A stretch of 11,995 nt of DNA from Spirochaetota bacterium (GTDB lineage Bacteria; Spirochaetota; Spirochaetia; DSM-27196; PWMO01): positions 1 to 11,995 of the forward strand of contig JAAAOR010000053.1 in assembly GCA_009908735.1 (NCBI GenBank). The letters are read 5' to 3'. Below, piece after piece: positions 6,503-11,995 of the stretch (positions within the stretch are counted from its first letter, which is position 1; every line of letters begins with the position of its first letter). Both the position numbers and the translations under genes were made by a program. The notes under the pieces were generated by a model, which worked only from the letters and a program-made list of their open reading frames with translations, had not been told where the DNA came from and did no database searches.

Positions 6503-6745
6503 ATGACGATTCAGATACTCGGACCGGGCTGCCCGAATTGTGAAAACCTCGAGAAGAACGCACGCGAGGCGGTGAAGCGCCTCGGAATCGACGCCGCTTT
6601 TGAAAAGGTTACCGACACCGATCAGATAGTCGAGATGGGCGTCATGCGCACACCGGGCTTTGCCGTGGACGGCGAAGTGCAGAAGTTCGGCAAGGTCTTC
6701 TCGACCGAGGAGATCGAAGACGCCCTGAAGGCATACAGCACGTAA
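6503..6745 (+). CDS. Small thioredoxin family protein (redox-active disulfide protein)
   Basis: This 80-residue cytosolic protein has a minimal thioredoxin fold, starting MTIQILGPGCPNC. The active-site pair is C10 and C13 (CPNC). The cis-proline loop reads MRTPGF, with P51, followed by VDGEV and a C-terminal helix. Length and motifs match the family of small thioredoxin/glutaredoxin-like proteins known in archaea and anaerobic bacteria as redox-active disulfide protein 2. Such genes often sit beside DUF318 permeases and ArsR repressors. The start is set by AAGGAG 7 bases upstream. It is the first gene after the operator-controlled promoter, so it is probably induced by metalloid. A plausible job is giving electrons to the downstream arsenate reductases or a cysteine-bearing permease; this is inferred. 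Confidence 0.9.
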   Translation: MTIQILGPGCPNCENLEKNAREAVKRLGIDAAFEKVTDTDQIVEMGVMRTPGFAVDGEVQKFGKVFSTEEIEDALKAYST

Positions 6746-6783
6746 CGAGCCGCACACACGTAATCCTCAAACGAGAGCTACAA

Positions 6784-6963
6784 ATGAAGATTCAAATTCT
6801 CGGAACCGGCTGCCCGAAATGCCGGCTCCTGACAAGTAATACGGAGCCGGCGGTCGCCGACCCTGGGGTGGATGACACACTGCTGAATACCGGAAAAGTT
6901 CTCTCGGTAGACCAGGTAAAAGCAGTCATCCGGGAACACGCGCAAGAGGGGGTCCTCTCATGA
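6784..6963 (+). CDS. Internally deleted second thioredoxin-like protein (59 aa)
   Basis: The frame from ATG 6784 starts MKIQILGTGCPKC, a thioredoxin start like its upstream neighbour, with active-site C10 and C13 (CPKC). The first 30 residues align with the 80-residue neighbour, and then the sequence jumps to NTGKVLSVDQVKAVI, which aligns with the neighbour's C-terminal part (FGKVFSTEEIEDAL). About 26 residues are missing in frame, including the central strand and the cis-proline loop. The fold should therefore be incomplete. The reading frame is intact, a purine-rich GAGAG lies upstream, and the stop overlaps the permease start in an ATGA arrangement. Translation of the permease may depend on it. 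It could be a decaying paralogue kept for coupling, or a real minimal CxxC peptide. Confidence 0.75.
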   Translation: MKIQILGTGCPKCRLLTSNTEPAVADPGVDDTLLNTGKVLSVDQVKAVIREHAQEGVLS

Positions 6964-8240
6964 GCACTACCGCACAAGAATATCGGGCGGATAGCGCCGT
7001 CCCCGGGGCGCCGGCTTCCCGGCCGCCGGTCCGCCGGGCCCTCGACTGGCTGCGCGGTCTGTGGGCCGAGAAGAAGAACCGATTTCTCCTCGCGATGGTG
7101 GCGGTGTTTCTTATTGCCTTCTTCACCCCGTGGGGCTCCGAACGGGTGTCCGCCGCGCTGAACGAGTCCTTTCTGATGCTCGGCGAGTACGCCCGCGAGC
7201 ACGTGCTTCTGTGTCTCGTGCCGGCTTTCTTCATCGCCGGAGCCATCACCATATTCCTCAATCAGCAGGCGGTCATCCGCTACCTCGGCCCCGACGCGCC
7301 GAAGCTCACCGCCTACAGCGTAGCCTCGGTCTCGGGGACCATCCTCGCGGTGTGCTCCTGCACCGTGCTGCCGCTGTTCAAGGGTATCTACAAGAAGGGC
7401 GCCGGAATCGGCCCGGCGGTCAGCTTTCTCTACTCGGGGCCCGCCATCAACATACTCGCGGTGATACTCACGGCGAAAGTCCTCGGCGTGCAGCTCGGCA
7501 TTGCTCGAGCGGTCGGTGCCATCGCCTTTGCCTTTATCATAGGGCTCGTGATGCAGCTCCTGCATTTCCGCGAAGACAAGGAGCGCACCACCAACGCAGC
7601 GATGTTTCAGTCCTTCGATGATGATGGGGGACGCGGCCTCGGCAAAATGGCCGTCTACATGGCCTCGATGATCGGCATCCTCGTGTTTCTGAACTGGGCG
7701 CCCTCCGGCGGCTCGGTAGTGTGGTGGGACTTCATCAACCAGTGGAAGTACCTTATAACCGGCGTGTTCGCGCTCGTTCTCGCGTACTCGCTCATCCGTT
7801 GGTTCTCCCGCAGCGAGCTCGGCGACTGGGTCGGGGCGACGCGAGACTTTGCCGTGCAGATCCTGCCGCTTCTCTTCGCCGGCGTTCTCGTAGCTGGCTT
7901 CCTCCTCGGCCGTCCTGGCCACATGGCGCTCATCCCCGAGAGCTGGATCGCCGAACTCGTGGGCACCAACTCGCTGGGCAGTAACTTGATCGCATCGGTC
8001 GCGGGCGCGCTCATGTACTTCGCGACGCTCACCGAGGTTCCCATCATGCAGGGCCTTATCGGCTCAGGGATGAACCAGGGGCCGGCTCTAGCGTTGCTCC
8101 TTGCAGGTCCCTCACTCTCGCTTCCCTCCCTCATGGTGATCGGCGGCGAGCTCGGCCTGCGGAAGACCGCCACCTACATTGGTCTTGTCGTGGTGATGTC
8201 CACCGCGGCCGGTATGATCTACGGTGGGTTGGTGGCGTAA
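6960..8240 (+). CDS. DUF318/UPF0718 permease, ArsP-like
   Basis: This 426-residue polytopic inner-membrane permease has two halves of four to five helices each, separated by an acidic cytoplasmic loop (about 204-227). The first half carries the family signature AVCSCTVLPLFKGIYKKGAG (C132, C134) followed by GPAVSFLYSGPAINILA. The second half has a matching TEVPIMQGLIGSGMNQGPALALLLAGPSLSLPS. Family knowledge: ArsP members export trivalent organoarsenicals using conserved cysteines, and the wider DUF318 family is linked to thiol and metalloid stress. An N-terminal cytoplasmic extension of about 40 residues precedes the first helix. The start at 6960 overlaps the stop of the short thioredoxin, so the operon is tightly coupled. 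The true substrate is uncertain: methylarsenite, arsenite, or another thiol-reactive compound. Confidence 0.88.
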   Translation: MSTTAQEYRADSAVPGAPASRPPVRRALDWLRGLWAEKKNRFLLAMVAVFLIAFFTPWGSERVSAALNESFLMLGEYAREHVLLCLVPAFFIAGAITIFLNQQAVIRYLGPDAPKLTAYSVASVSGTILAVCSCTVLPLFKGIYKKGAGIGPAVSFLYSGPAINILAVILTAKVLGVQLGIARAVGAIAFAFIIGLVMQLLHFREDKERTTNAAMFQSFDDDGGRGLGKMAVYMASMIGILVFLNWAPSGGSVVWWDFINQWKYLITGVFALVLAYSLIRWFSRSELGDWVGATRDFAVQILPLLFAGVLVAGFLLGRPGHMALIPESWIAELVGTNSLGSNLIASVAGALMYFATLTEVPIMQGLIGSGMNQGPALALLLAGPSLSLPSLMVIGGELGLRKTATYIGLVVVMSTAAGMIYGGLVA

Positions 8241-8288
8241 AACGCGCCGGGATGCTCTTTCCCGCCCGACAACGCTTCCCTGCATTTT

Positions 8289-8678
8289 TCAGAACGCCTG
8301 CCCGTCGAGCCCGTCGGATGGTCCCTGGCCGGCGATGCGAATGAAGACCTCGTTCGGCAGGCAGGCAAGCCACTCGTCAGGTTCTGAAATCCGCCCCTTT
8401 TGTACGCAGATCTGAAGCGGCCCTGGGTCCTCGGCGACCCAAACCTCTCCGTTCTCTATCCGCATGAGGGTCTCACCGATCGGCCCCTCGAAGGTCACCG
8501 AGACGTTTTCTTCGAGCGAGTAAATATGTCGCTCGCCTTCAGCCTGCACCATCACATGCGTCGCCTGGCCTGGGGTGCGGCCGTACACGGCGACAGAGAG
8601 GATCAGTATGACCGCGGCTGCAACGGTTGCCGCCATCACGTCGCCGGGCCACCGCCGGATATGGCTACGGAAACTCAT
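8289..8678 (-). CDS. NusG domain II-containing membrane-anchored protein
   Basis: The 129-residue protein has a short basic N-terminus and a single hydrophobic helix (about 14-32). A beta-rich extracytoplasmic domain follows. Its C-terminal pattern PGPLQICVQKGRIS...EWLACLPNEVFIRI is the hallmark of NusG domain II proteins, with the characteristic Cys pair (C91, C106) and the CLPN motif. The family occurs mainly in Firmicutes, spirochaetes and related anaerobes and its function is not established. The two Cys could form an exported disulfide. ATG 8678 has a GGTGAG ribosome site about 6 bases away. It converges on the permease gene (48-base gap) and diverges from the arsR-arsC gene. A role in the arsenic response is possible only by location. 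Confidence 0.82.
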   Translation of the reverse strand: MSFRSHIRRWPGDVMAATVAAAVILILSVAVYGRTPGQATHVMVQAEGERHIYSLEENVSVTFEGPIGETLMRIENGEVWVAEDPGPLQICVQKGRISEPDEWLACLPNEVFIRIAGQGPSDGLDGQAF

Positions 8679-8710
8679 AGAGAGCTCACCTGATGTCGGG
8701 CTCTTGTATT

Positions 8711-8725
8711 CACGTAACTAACGTG
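8711..8725. promoter_or_regulatory. Palindrome CACGT-N5-ACGTG in the NusG-II/arsR-arsC divergent gap
   Basis: Perfect 5-bp arms flank AACTA in the 122-base gap between the divergent genes. It lies 33 bases upstream of the NusG-II start and differs from both ArsR-type operators in this window. A T-run (8731-8735) follows it on the plus strand, but nothing transcribed rightwards ends here. A regulator site is therefore more likely than a terminator. Confidence 0.35.
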
Positions 8726-8762
8726 GCGATTTTTCCGTCGGCCGGCAACCCCTCGTTTTCGC

Positions 8763-8796
8763 TTGACTTCTATTCATCTATGCGCTATTCTGCATA
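8763..8796 (+). promoter_or_regulatory. Promoter and operator of the arsR-arsC fusion gene
   Basis: TTGACT (8763-8768) and TATTCT (8786-8791) are 17 bases apart. The inverted repeat TATGC-N8-GCATA (8779-8796) is centred over the -10 box, the same design as the ArsR operator at 6453, but with a different sequence. Transcription would start near 8798, only about three bases before ATG 8801, and no ribosome site is visible. The mRNA is probably leaderless. The likely binder is the ArsR domain encoded directly downstream. Confidence 0.6.
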
Positions 8797-8800
8797 AGAA

Positions 8801-9670
8801 ATGGAGCCTTACCTGTCCCGCATGAAAGCGGCAGCCGAGCACACGCGCATGCGACTCCTTCGGGTGCTCATCGAGGCTGAAACCGAGTTATGCCTCTCAG
8901 AGCTCGTCGATATCGTCAGACGTCCTCAGTATGCCGTCTCCCGCGCGATGGCACAGCTGCGCAGCGCAGGGGTCGTCACCGAGCAACGTCGCGGCAAGCT
9001 CGCCTTCTACGCGCTCGCCGACGATCCCTTCAACCGAAGGCTTTTCGAAATGGTCTCTGCCGTCCCGGCAGACGACGACCCCCATCGGCACGACGCCGAC
9101 CGACTTCGCTGGCGGCTCGATCTGCGTGAAGACGGCCGTTGCGTCGTAACCTACACTGCCGGCTACAACCCGCCGGCTTACGTCACCACACAGGAGGAAG
9201 CAATGAAGGGTGAGAAACCGTCCGTGCTGTTCGTATGCGTGCACAACAGCGCGCGCAGCCAGATAGCCGAGGAGTATCTGCGACAAATGGCGGGTGACCT
9301 CTTCGAGGTCGAAAGCGCCGGTTTGAACCCCGGAGAGCTCAATCCCTACGTGGTCGAGGTCCTCGCCGAGGAAGACATCGACATCTCCGGCAAAAAGACG
9401 CAGAGCGTAGTGGATCTCTACAAAACCGGAAAGACCTACGCCTACGTCATAACGGTCTGCAGCCGAGAGGCGGAAGAGAACTGTCCGATATTTCCAGGTC
9501 CGGTCCGGCGGTTGAGCTGGCCGTTCCCCGACCCGTCGAGGTTCGAAGGCTCGCGCGAGGAAATCCTCCAGAAAACGCGACAGGTGCGTGACGTCATCAA
9601 AGAGGAGATCCGCCAGTTCGTCGAGGCGTATCGAAAGAAGCACCCGGAGGGCGTCAATGAGCCGGTATAG
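8801..9670 (+). CDS. ArsR repressor fused to LMW-PTP-type arsenate reductase
   Basis: One 289-residue frame joins two proteins. Residues 1-118 form an ArsR-type winged helix: [14 protein letters not shown], a single Cys in the sensor position (C31 in LCLSEL), recognition helix [16 protein letters not shown], wing [11 protein letters not shown], and a tail [14 protein letters not shown] with C114. After a short linker, residues 141-285 are an arsenate reductase of the low-molecular-weight phosphatase fold. That part has the CX5R loop CVHNSAR (C146, R152), a redox pair in [13 protein letters not shown], and WPFPDPS with the catalytic Asp. This class reduces arsenate to arsenite with thioredoxin-type electrons. 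The ArsC part also has its own strong start (ATG 9203), so both the fusion and free ArsC may be made. ATG 8801 appears leaderless. Confidence 0.88.
   Translation: MEPYLSRMKAAAEHTRMRLLRVLIEAETELCLSELVDIVRRPQYAVSRAMAQLRSAGVVTEQRRGKLAFYALADDPFNRRLFEMVSAVPADDDPHRHDADRLRWRLDLREDGRCVVTYTAGYNPPAYVTTQEEAMKGEKPSVLFVCVHNSARSQIAEEYLRQMAGDLFEVESAGLNPGELNPYVVEVLAEEDIDISGKKTQSVVDLYKTGKTYAYVITVCSREAEENCPIFPGPVRRLSWPFPDPSRFEGSREEILQKTRQVRDVIKEEIRQFVEAYRKKHPEGVNEPV
9192..9205 (+). promoter_or_regulatory. Internal Shine-Dalgarno and start codon for free ArsC
   Basis: A perfect AGGAGG (9192-9197) lies 5 bases before an in-frame ATG (9203) at the ArsR-ArsC junction. Initiation here would give a 155-residue stand-alone arsenate reductase of normal family length, beginning [16 protein letters not shown]. 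It is stronger than any ribosome site at the fusion's own start, so free ArsC could be the main reductase product. Confidence 0.65.
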
Positions 9671-10127
9671 GATCCTTGCAATCTGCATCCATAACTCTGC
9701 CCGCAGCCAGATGACGGAAGAATATCTGCGGCATTTCGGTGGCGACATGGTCGAGGTCGAAAGCGCCGGGGTCGAGCCGGGAACCTTGAATCCGGTCGTG
9801 GTGAAGCTTCTCAAAGAGGATGGAATAGACATTACCGGCAAAGAAACCAGAAGCGTCTTCGATCTCCACGCTGCCGGGAAGAGCTTCGACTATGTCATCG
9901 CCGTCTGTGATCCGGAGGCCGCCGAGCGATGTCCAATCTTCCCGGCGGAGAAAAAGCGCCTCCACTGGCCGTTTCCCGATCCGTCAAAGGCCGAGGGCAG
10001 CATGGAGGAGAAGCTCGCCTATGTGCGCCCCATTCGCGATGAGATAAAGGCGAGTGTGCAGGAGTTTCTCGCCGCGCTGGGGCGGCCGCAGGGCGCGGAG
10101 TACGAGGTCGGGGGCCCGTCTGGGTGA
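9657..10127 (+). CDS. arsC: Second arsenate reductase, LMW-PTP type
   Basis: This 156-residue cytosolic enzyme begins [18 protein letters not shown] with the CX5R phosphatase loop (C10, R16). It continues with EVESAG, the redox pair in VCDPEAAERCPIFP, and WPFPDPS with the catalytic Asp. By eye it matches the ArsC part of the preceding fusion at about 77 of 133 aligned positions without gaps, so the two are tandem paralogues. Family knowledge: thioredoxin-coupled arsenate reductases use three Cys in sequence, and all three are here. ATG 9657 overlaps the end of the fusion gene by 14 bases and has GGAGGG a few bases upstream, so translation is coupled. The final 15 or so residues are a Gly-rich extension not shared with the paralogue. 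Confidence 0.92.
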   Translation: MSRYRILAICIHNSARSQMTEEYLRHFGGDMVEVESAGVEPGTLNPVVVKLLKEDGIDITGKETRSVFDLHAAGKSFDYVIAVCDPEAAERCPIFPAEKKRLHWPFPDPSKAEGSMEEKLAYVRPIRDEIKASVQEFLAALGRPQGAEYEVGGPSG

Positions 10128-10651
10128 GCGCGATCCATCTGCCGGAACGTCCGCCACGTGATATGGACCGGATACGCGAGCTCATAGACCTGCGCTGTGG
10201 TCTGCGGGTGTATCAGTTCTTCGGATACGCCTTTCTCGGCGCAGCGGTGGTGGTCGTGGCGTCCTCGTTCCTGCCGCCGTACGAACCCGGTCTGATCGTC
10301 TTCAAGGTCTTCGCGGGGCTTCTTTTCTTCGGCGGGTTCGCGGCGCTGCTCCTGAGGAAGGCTCGCAAGGTTTTCGATGCGCGCGTGAACGTGCTGCGGG
10401 ACGGGATCGTCATCGAAGCATCAGTGGTCTCTCACGGCCGGGCCTTCGTCTTTTGGAAGAGTACCCGTGACTATGTCGTGGGCGTCGAGTTCGAGCACGC
10501 GGGCACGCGCCACCGGGCGAAGAGCCAGAGTCCCAAGGCTGAGATACACGACCAACTGCCCACCGGCAGCCGCCTCCCAGGGCTTTTCGAGCCACAAAGT
10601 GGCCGGAGCCTGTTTCTCCAGTCACTCGGGCATTCGCTGAGCGCGGTGTAG
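10124..10651 (+). CDS. Small membrane protein of unknown function, DUF3592-like C-terminus
   Basis: The protein has up to 175 residues. Two hydrophobic helices (about 31-50 and 56-77) are followed by a basic stretch and a beta-rich soluble domain. Patterns such as GIVIEASVVS, VVGVEFEHAGTRHRAKS and LPTGSRLPGLFEPQSG loosely recall DUF3592 proteins, but I would not assign the family firmly. The GTG start at 10124 overlaps the arsenate reductase stop by 4 bases (GTGA), which suggests cotranslation. An ATG at 10163 is a possible alternative start and would drop 13 residues that look disordered. It is the last gene of the arsR-arsC operon. It resembles no known arsenic pump and is too small to be ArsB or Acr3. 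Confidence 0.75.
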   Translation: MSAIHLPERPPRDMDRIRELIDLRCGLRVYQFFGYAFLGAAVVVVASSFLPPYEPGLIVFKVFAGLLFFGGFAALLLRKARKVFDARVNVLRDGIVIEASVVSHGRAFVFWKSTRDYVVGVEFEHAGTRHRAKSQSPKAEIHDQLPTGSRLPGLFEPQSGRSLFLQSLGHSLSAV

Positions 10652-10686
10652 GGCGGCCGAGAGATGCCTCGCGTTTGCCACGCCCC

Positions 10687-11598
10687 CTACCGCACGGTCA
10701 GCGTCGCTCCGTGGTCGGATTCGTCGACCTCGGCAAGCCGGACTGCGTTGTCCTTGCGCTCGTCCTGATCGTAGACAAGCAACTCGTAGGAGCCGCCGCG
10801 GAAAAGCTCGAGAGTTCTCGTCGATCGGGGACGGATCTCAACGATATCCTCCGAGAGGGTTCGCGTGTTCAGGATAATGACGTACCGGGTGCGCCCGGAG
10901 TTGCTGTTGGTAACATCGACGCGAAAGTTGCGGGCGGCAGCCTCTGCGGCACGTTCGGCCTCGTACTGCTCTTCGAACTCTCTCGTCGCCGTCTCCACGT
11001 TCTGCTGCCACGCCTCGGAGGCGTTTCGGAGATTCGCAAGAACCTCCTCGTGGGCGGCGGTTCCACTGTTGCCGTCGTATACGGCGCTGCCTTCGTTCAA
11101 GTGGACGAGGGAGCCGCCATGTTCGATGTAGAGCCCGACGCTCAGCTGGTGCCTCCCCGAACCGAGGCCCAGCATTGCCTCCAGGAAGGCCGGCGAAAAA
11201 CTGCCGTTAGGCTCGGTCAATGCCGGGTTTCCGATCAACCAGATATTGTTCCCGGCAAAGGAGCTCATAGAGAAGGCGTGTTGGGCAAGGAGCCTCGAGC
11301 CCTGGCGCAGGGTCAGATAGAAGGTGGCCGAGGCAAGGTCGACGCCGTTATTGCCGGTGTAGCCCCCGGCCCGGCTTATGAGCTCCACACCGTTGCCGTC
11401 TTCGATCGTCGCCGTTTGCCCCGGCGGTACCACCCCCGGCTCCGCCGCCCAGAGAACGTAGCCGAGAGGCGCAGGCTCCCCGGCGGCGGCGTCGTAGTCC
11501 GCCGCCGGCCGCGGTTGGGCGGGCATCGATATCGGTAGGGCAAGGGCGAACAAGAGCGCAGCCGCCAGAATCCTTCGATGCGTGGTACGTGTTTGCAT
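10687..11598 (-). CDS. Exported protein of unknown function with coiled-coil
   Basis: I do not recognise this 303-residue protein. It has a clear signal peptide: a basic start (MQTRTTHRR), a hydrophobic core (ILAAALLFALALPI) and a probable cleavage site after SMPA (about residue 27). Residues 28-185 are rich in Gly, Ala and small polar residues and look beta-structured. A charged, Ala/Glu-rich helix at about 184-225 looks like a coiled coil. A C-terminal beta domain (about 226-303) contains RYVIILNTRTLSEDIVEIRPRS and a Tyr-rich hairpin. A periplasmic or outer-envelope location is likely. ATG 11598 is preceded by GAGGG at short spacing. It lies 14 bases after the stop of the beta-helix gene, so the two are probably one operon. 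It converges on the arsenic operon with a 35-base gap. Confidence 0.8.
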   Translation of the reverse strand: MQTRTTHRRILAAALLFALALPISMPAQPRPAADYDAAAGEPAPLGYVLWAAEPGVVPPGQTATIEDGNGVELISRAGGYTGNNGVDLASATFYLTLRQGSRLLAQHAFSMSSFAGNNIWLIGNPALTEPNGSFSPAFLEAMLGLGSGRHQLSVGLYIEHGGSLVHLNEGSAVYDGNSGTAAHEEVLANLRNASEAWQQNVETATREFEEQYEAERAAEAAARNFRVDVTNSNSGRTRYVIILNTRTLSEDIVEIRPRSTRTLELFRGGSYELLVYDQDERKDNAVRLAEVDESDHGATLTVR

Positions 11599-11612
11599 TC
11601 GACCCTCATCCG

Positions 11613-11995
11613 TTAGTACTCAAAGGCACCGATGGAGAAGCTCGCCCCGTTCGTGCCACCGGTGGAGCGAATGATTCCGTCGTAGTCGACGTCAAACGTT
11701 CCGCTCAGATCCAACCCGCCCTGCTGTAATCCTGACGCTGTAGACGCCGTCAAGTCGAAGTCGCCGTTGGCTCCGTCGGCGAATCCCGTCGCGAGCGCGG
11801 TGACATTGCCGGACGCGGTCGACCCGACGTTGGTCTCGATACTCGCGATGGTGTTGTACAACGCACCTCCGTCGTCGTTGCGATACAGAAAAGTTCCGTC
11901 AAGGTGATTATTCTGGAACAACCCGACGTCGACCGATCCCTGGCTTGTCATCACTTCATAAACAGTGTGGGAAAAGCTCCCGGAGGTCAGGTTGT
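11613..11995 (-). CDS. C-terminal part of a surface beta-helix / choice-of-anchor Q type protein (partial)
   Basis: The frame is open from the right edge of the window and ends at TAA 11613-11615, giving about 127 C-terminal residues. It is rich in Asn, Asp, Gly, Ser and Thr with few charged helices, typical of parallel beta-helix passenger domains. The end, DLSGTFDVDYDG-IIRSTGG-SIGAFEY, matches the terminal motif of proteins annotated as choice-of-anchor Q: a D.DG..R segment, then the final IGAFEY. Such proteins are large and secreted or surface-displayed. The start lies outside the window, and internal GTG/ATG codons near 11954 are not likely to be the true start. The downstream exported protein may assist or accompany it. 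Confidence 0.75.
   Translation of the reverse strand, partial: NLTSGSFSHTVYEVMTSQGSVDVGLFQNNHLDGTFLYRNDDGGALYNTIASIETNVGSTASGNVTALATGFADGANGDFDLTASTASGLQQGGLDLSGTFDVDYDGIIRSTGGTNGASFSIGAFEY

Noticed and set aside
6792..7922. Long open frame (376 codons) on the minus strand
   Set aside because: It lies antisense to the well-supported thioredoxin 2 and permease genes. Its product is a charged, His/Arg/Glu-rich sequence with no fold signals, as expected from reverse frames of GC-rich coding DNA.
8248..8264. Possible terminator hairpin CGGGA-N7-TCCCG after the permease
   Set aside because: The stem is only 5 bp and no T-run follows directly, so it is not a convincing intrinsic terminator.
8897..9841. 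Minus-strand frame of 314 codons across the arsenate reductases
   Set aside because: It is antisense to two strongly conserved reductase domains and shows no recognisable motif.
10675..11538. Plus-strand frame of 287 codons
   Set aside because: It is antisense to the exported protein at 10687-11598, which has a signal peptide and ribosome site; the plus-strand product looks random.

Overview
The window is GC-rich bacterial chromosome with tight gene spacing and mostly G/C-ending codons. No tRNA, rRNA, CRISPR array, transposase or phage gene is visible. A MalG-type sugar permease, a CehA/McbA-type PHP hydrolase, a NusG-domain-II protein and a DUF318-type permease would suit a free-living spirochaete (Spirochaetota) or another environmental anaerobe. 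That placement is a low-confidence inference from gene content, since no marker gene is present.

Layout. (1) 1-1478 (+): the end of a carbohydrate ABC transporter operon, with an inner-membrane permease followed by a YdcF/DUF218 protein. (2) 1430-2938 (-): a PHP-family metallohydrolase whose 3' end overlaps the YdcF gene. (3) 3236-4243 (+): a CPBP-family intramembrane protease. (4) 4206-6357 (-): a metal-sensing ArsR repressor followed by a truncated ferredoxin, an OsmC-like protein and an aldo/keto reductase. (5) 6503-8240 (+), divergent from that arsR: a small thioredoxin, a second thioredoxin with a large internal in-frame deletion, and a DUF318/ArsP-like permease. (6) 8289-8678 (-): a membrane-anchored NusG-domain-II protein. 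(7) 8801-10651 (+): an ArsR-arsenate reductase fusion, a second arsenate reductase and a small membrane protein, all translationally overlapped. (8) 10687-11995 (-): an exported protein of unknown function and the C-terminus of a probable surface beta-helix protein.

The centre (about 4.2-10.7 kb) reads as an arsenic or thiol-redox stress region with two separately regulated ArsR units. In the first unit an 18-bp palindrome, TTTGGC-N6-GCCAAA, sits exactly on the -10 box of the thioredoxin/permease promoter. A degenerate copy sits at the same place in the divergent arsR promoter, and a half-site lies in a promoter ahead of the ferredoxin-OsmC genes. In the second unit a different palindrome (TATGC-N8-GCATA) covers the -10 box of the arsR-arsC promoter. 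Inferred working model: the two ArsC proteins reduce arsenate, the small thioredoxin may supply electrons, and the ArsP-like permease exports the reduced species. No ArsB or Acr3 pump is in the window.

The oddest points are the ArsR-ArsC fusion, which keeps a strong internal Shine-Dalgarno and start for free ArsC, and two shortened redox genes (ferredoxin and thioredoxin 2) in the two divergent arms of the first arsenic unit.
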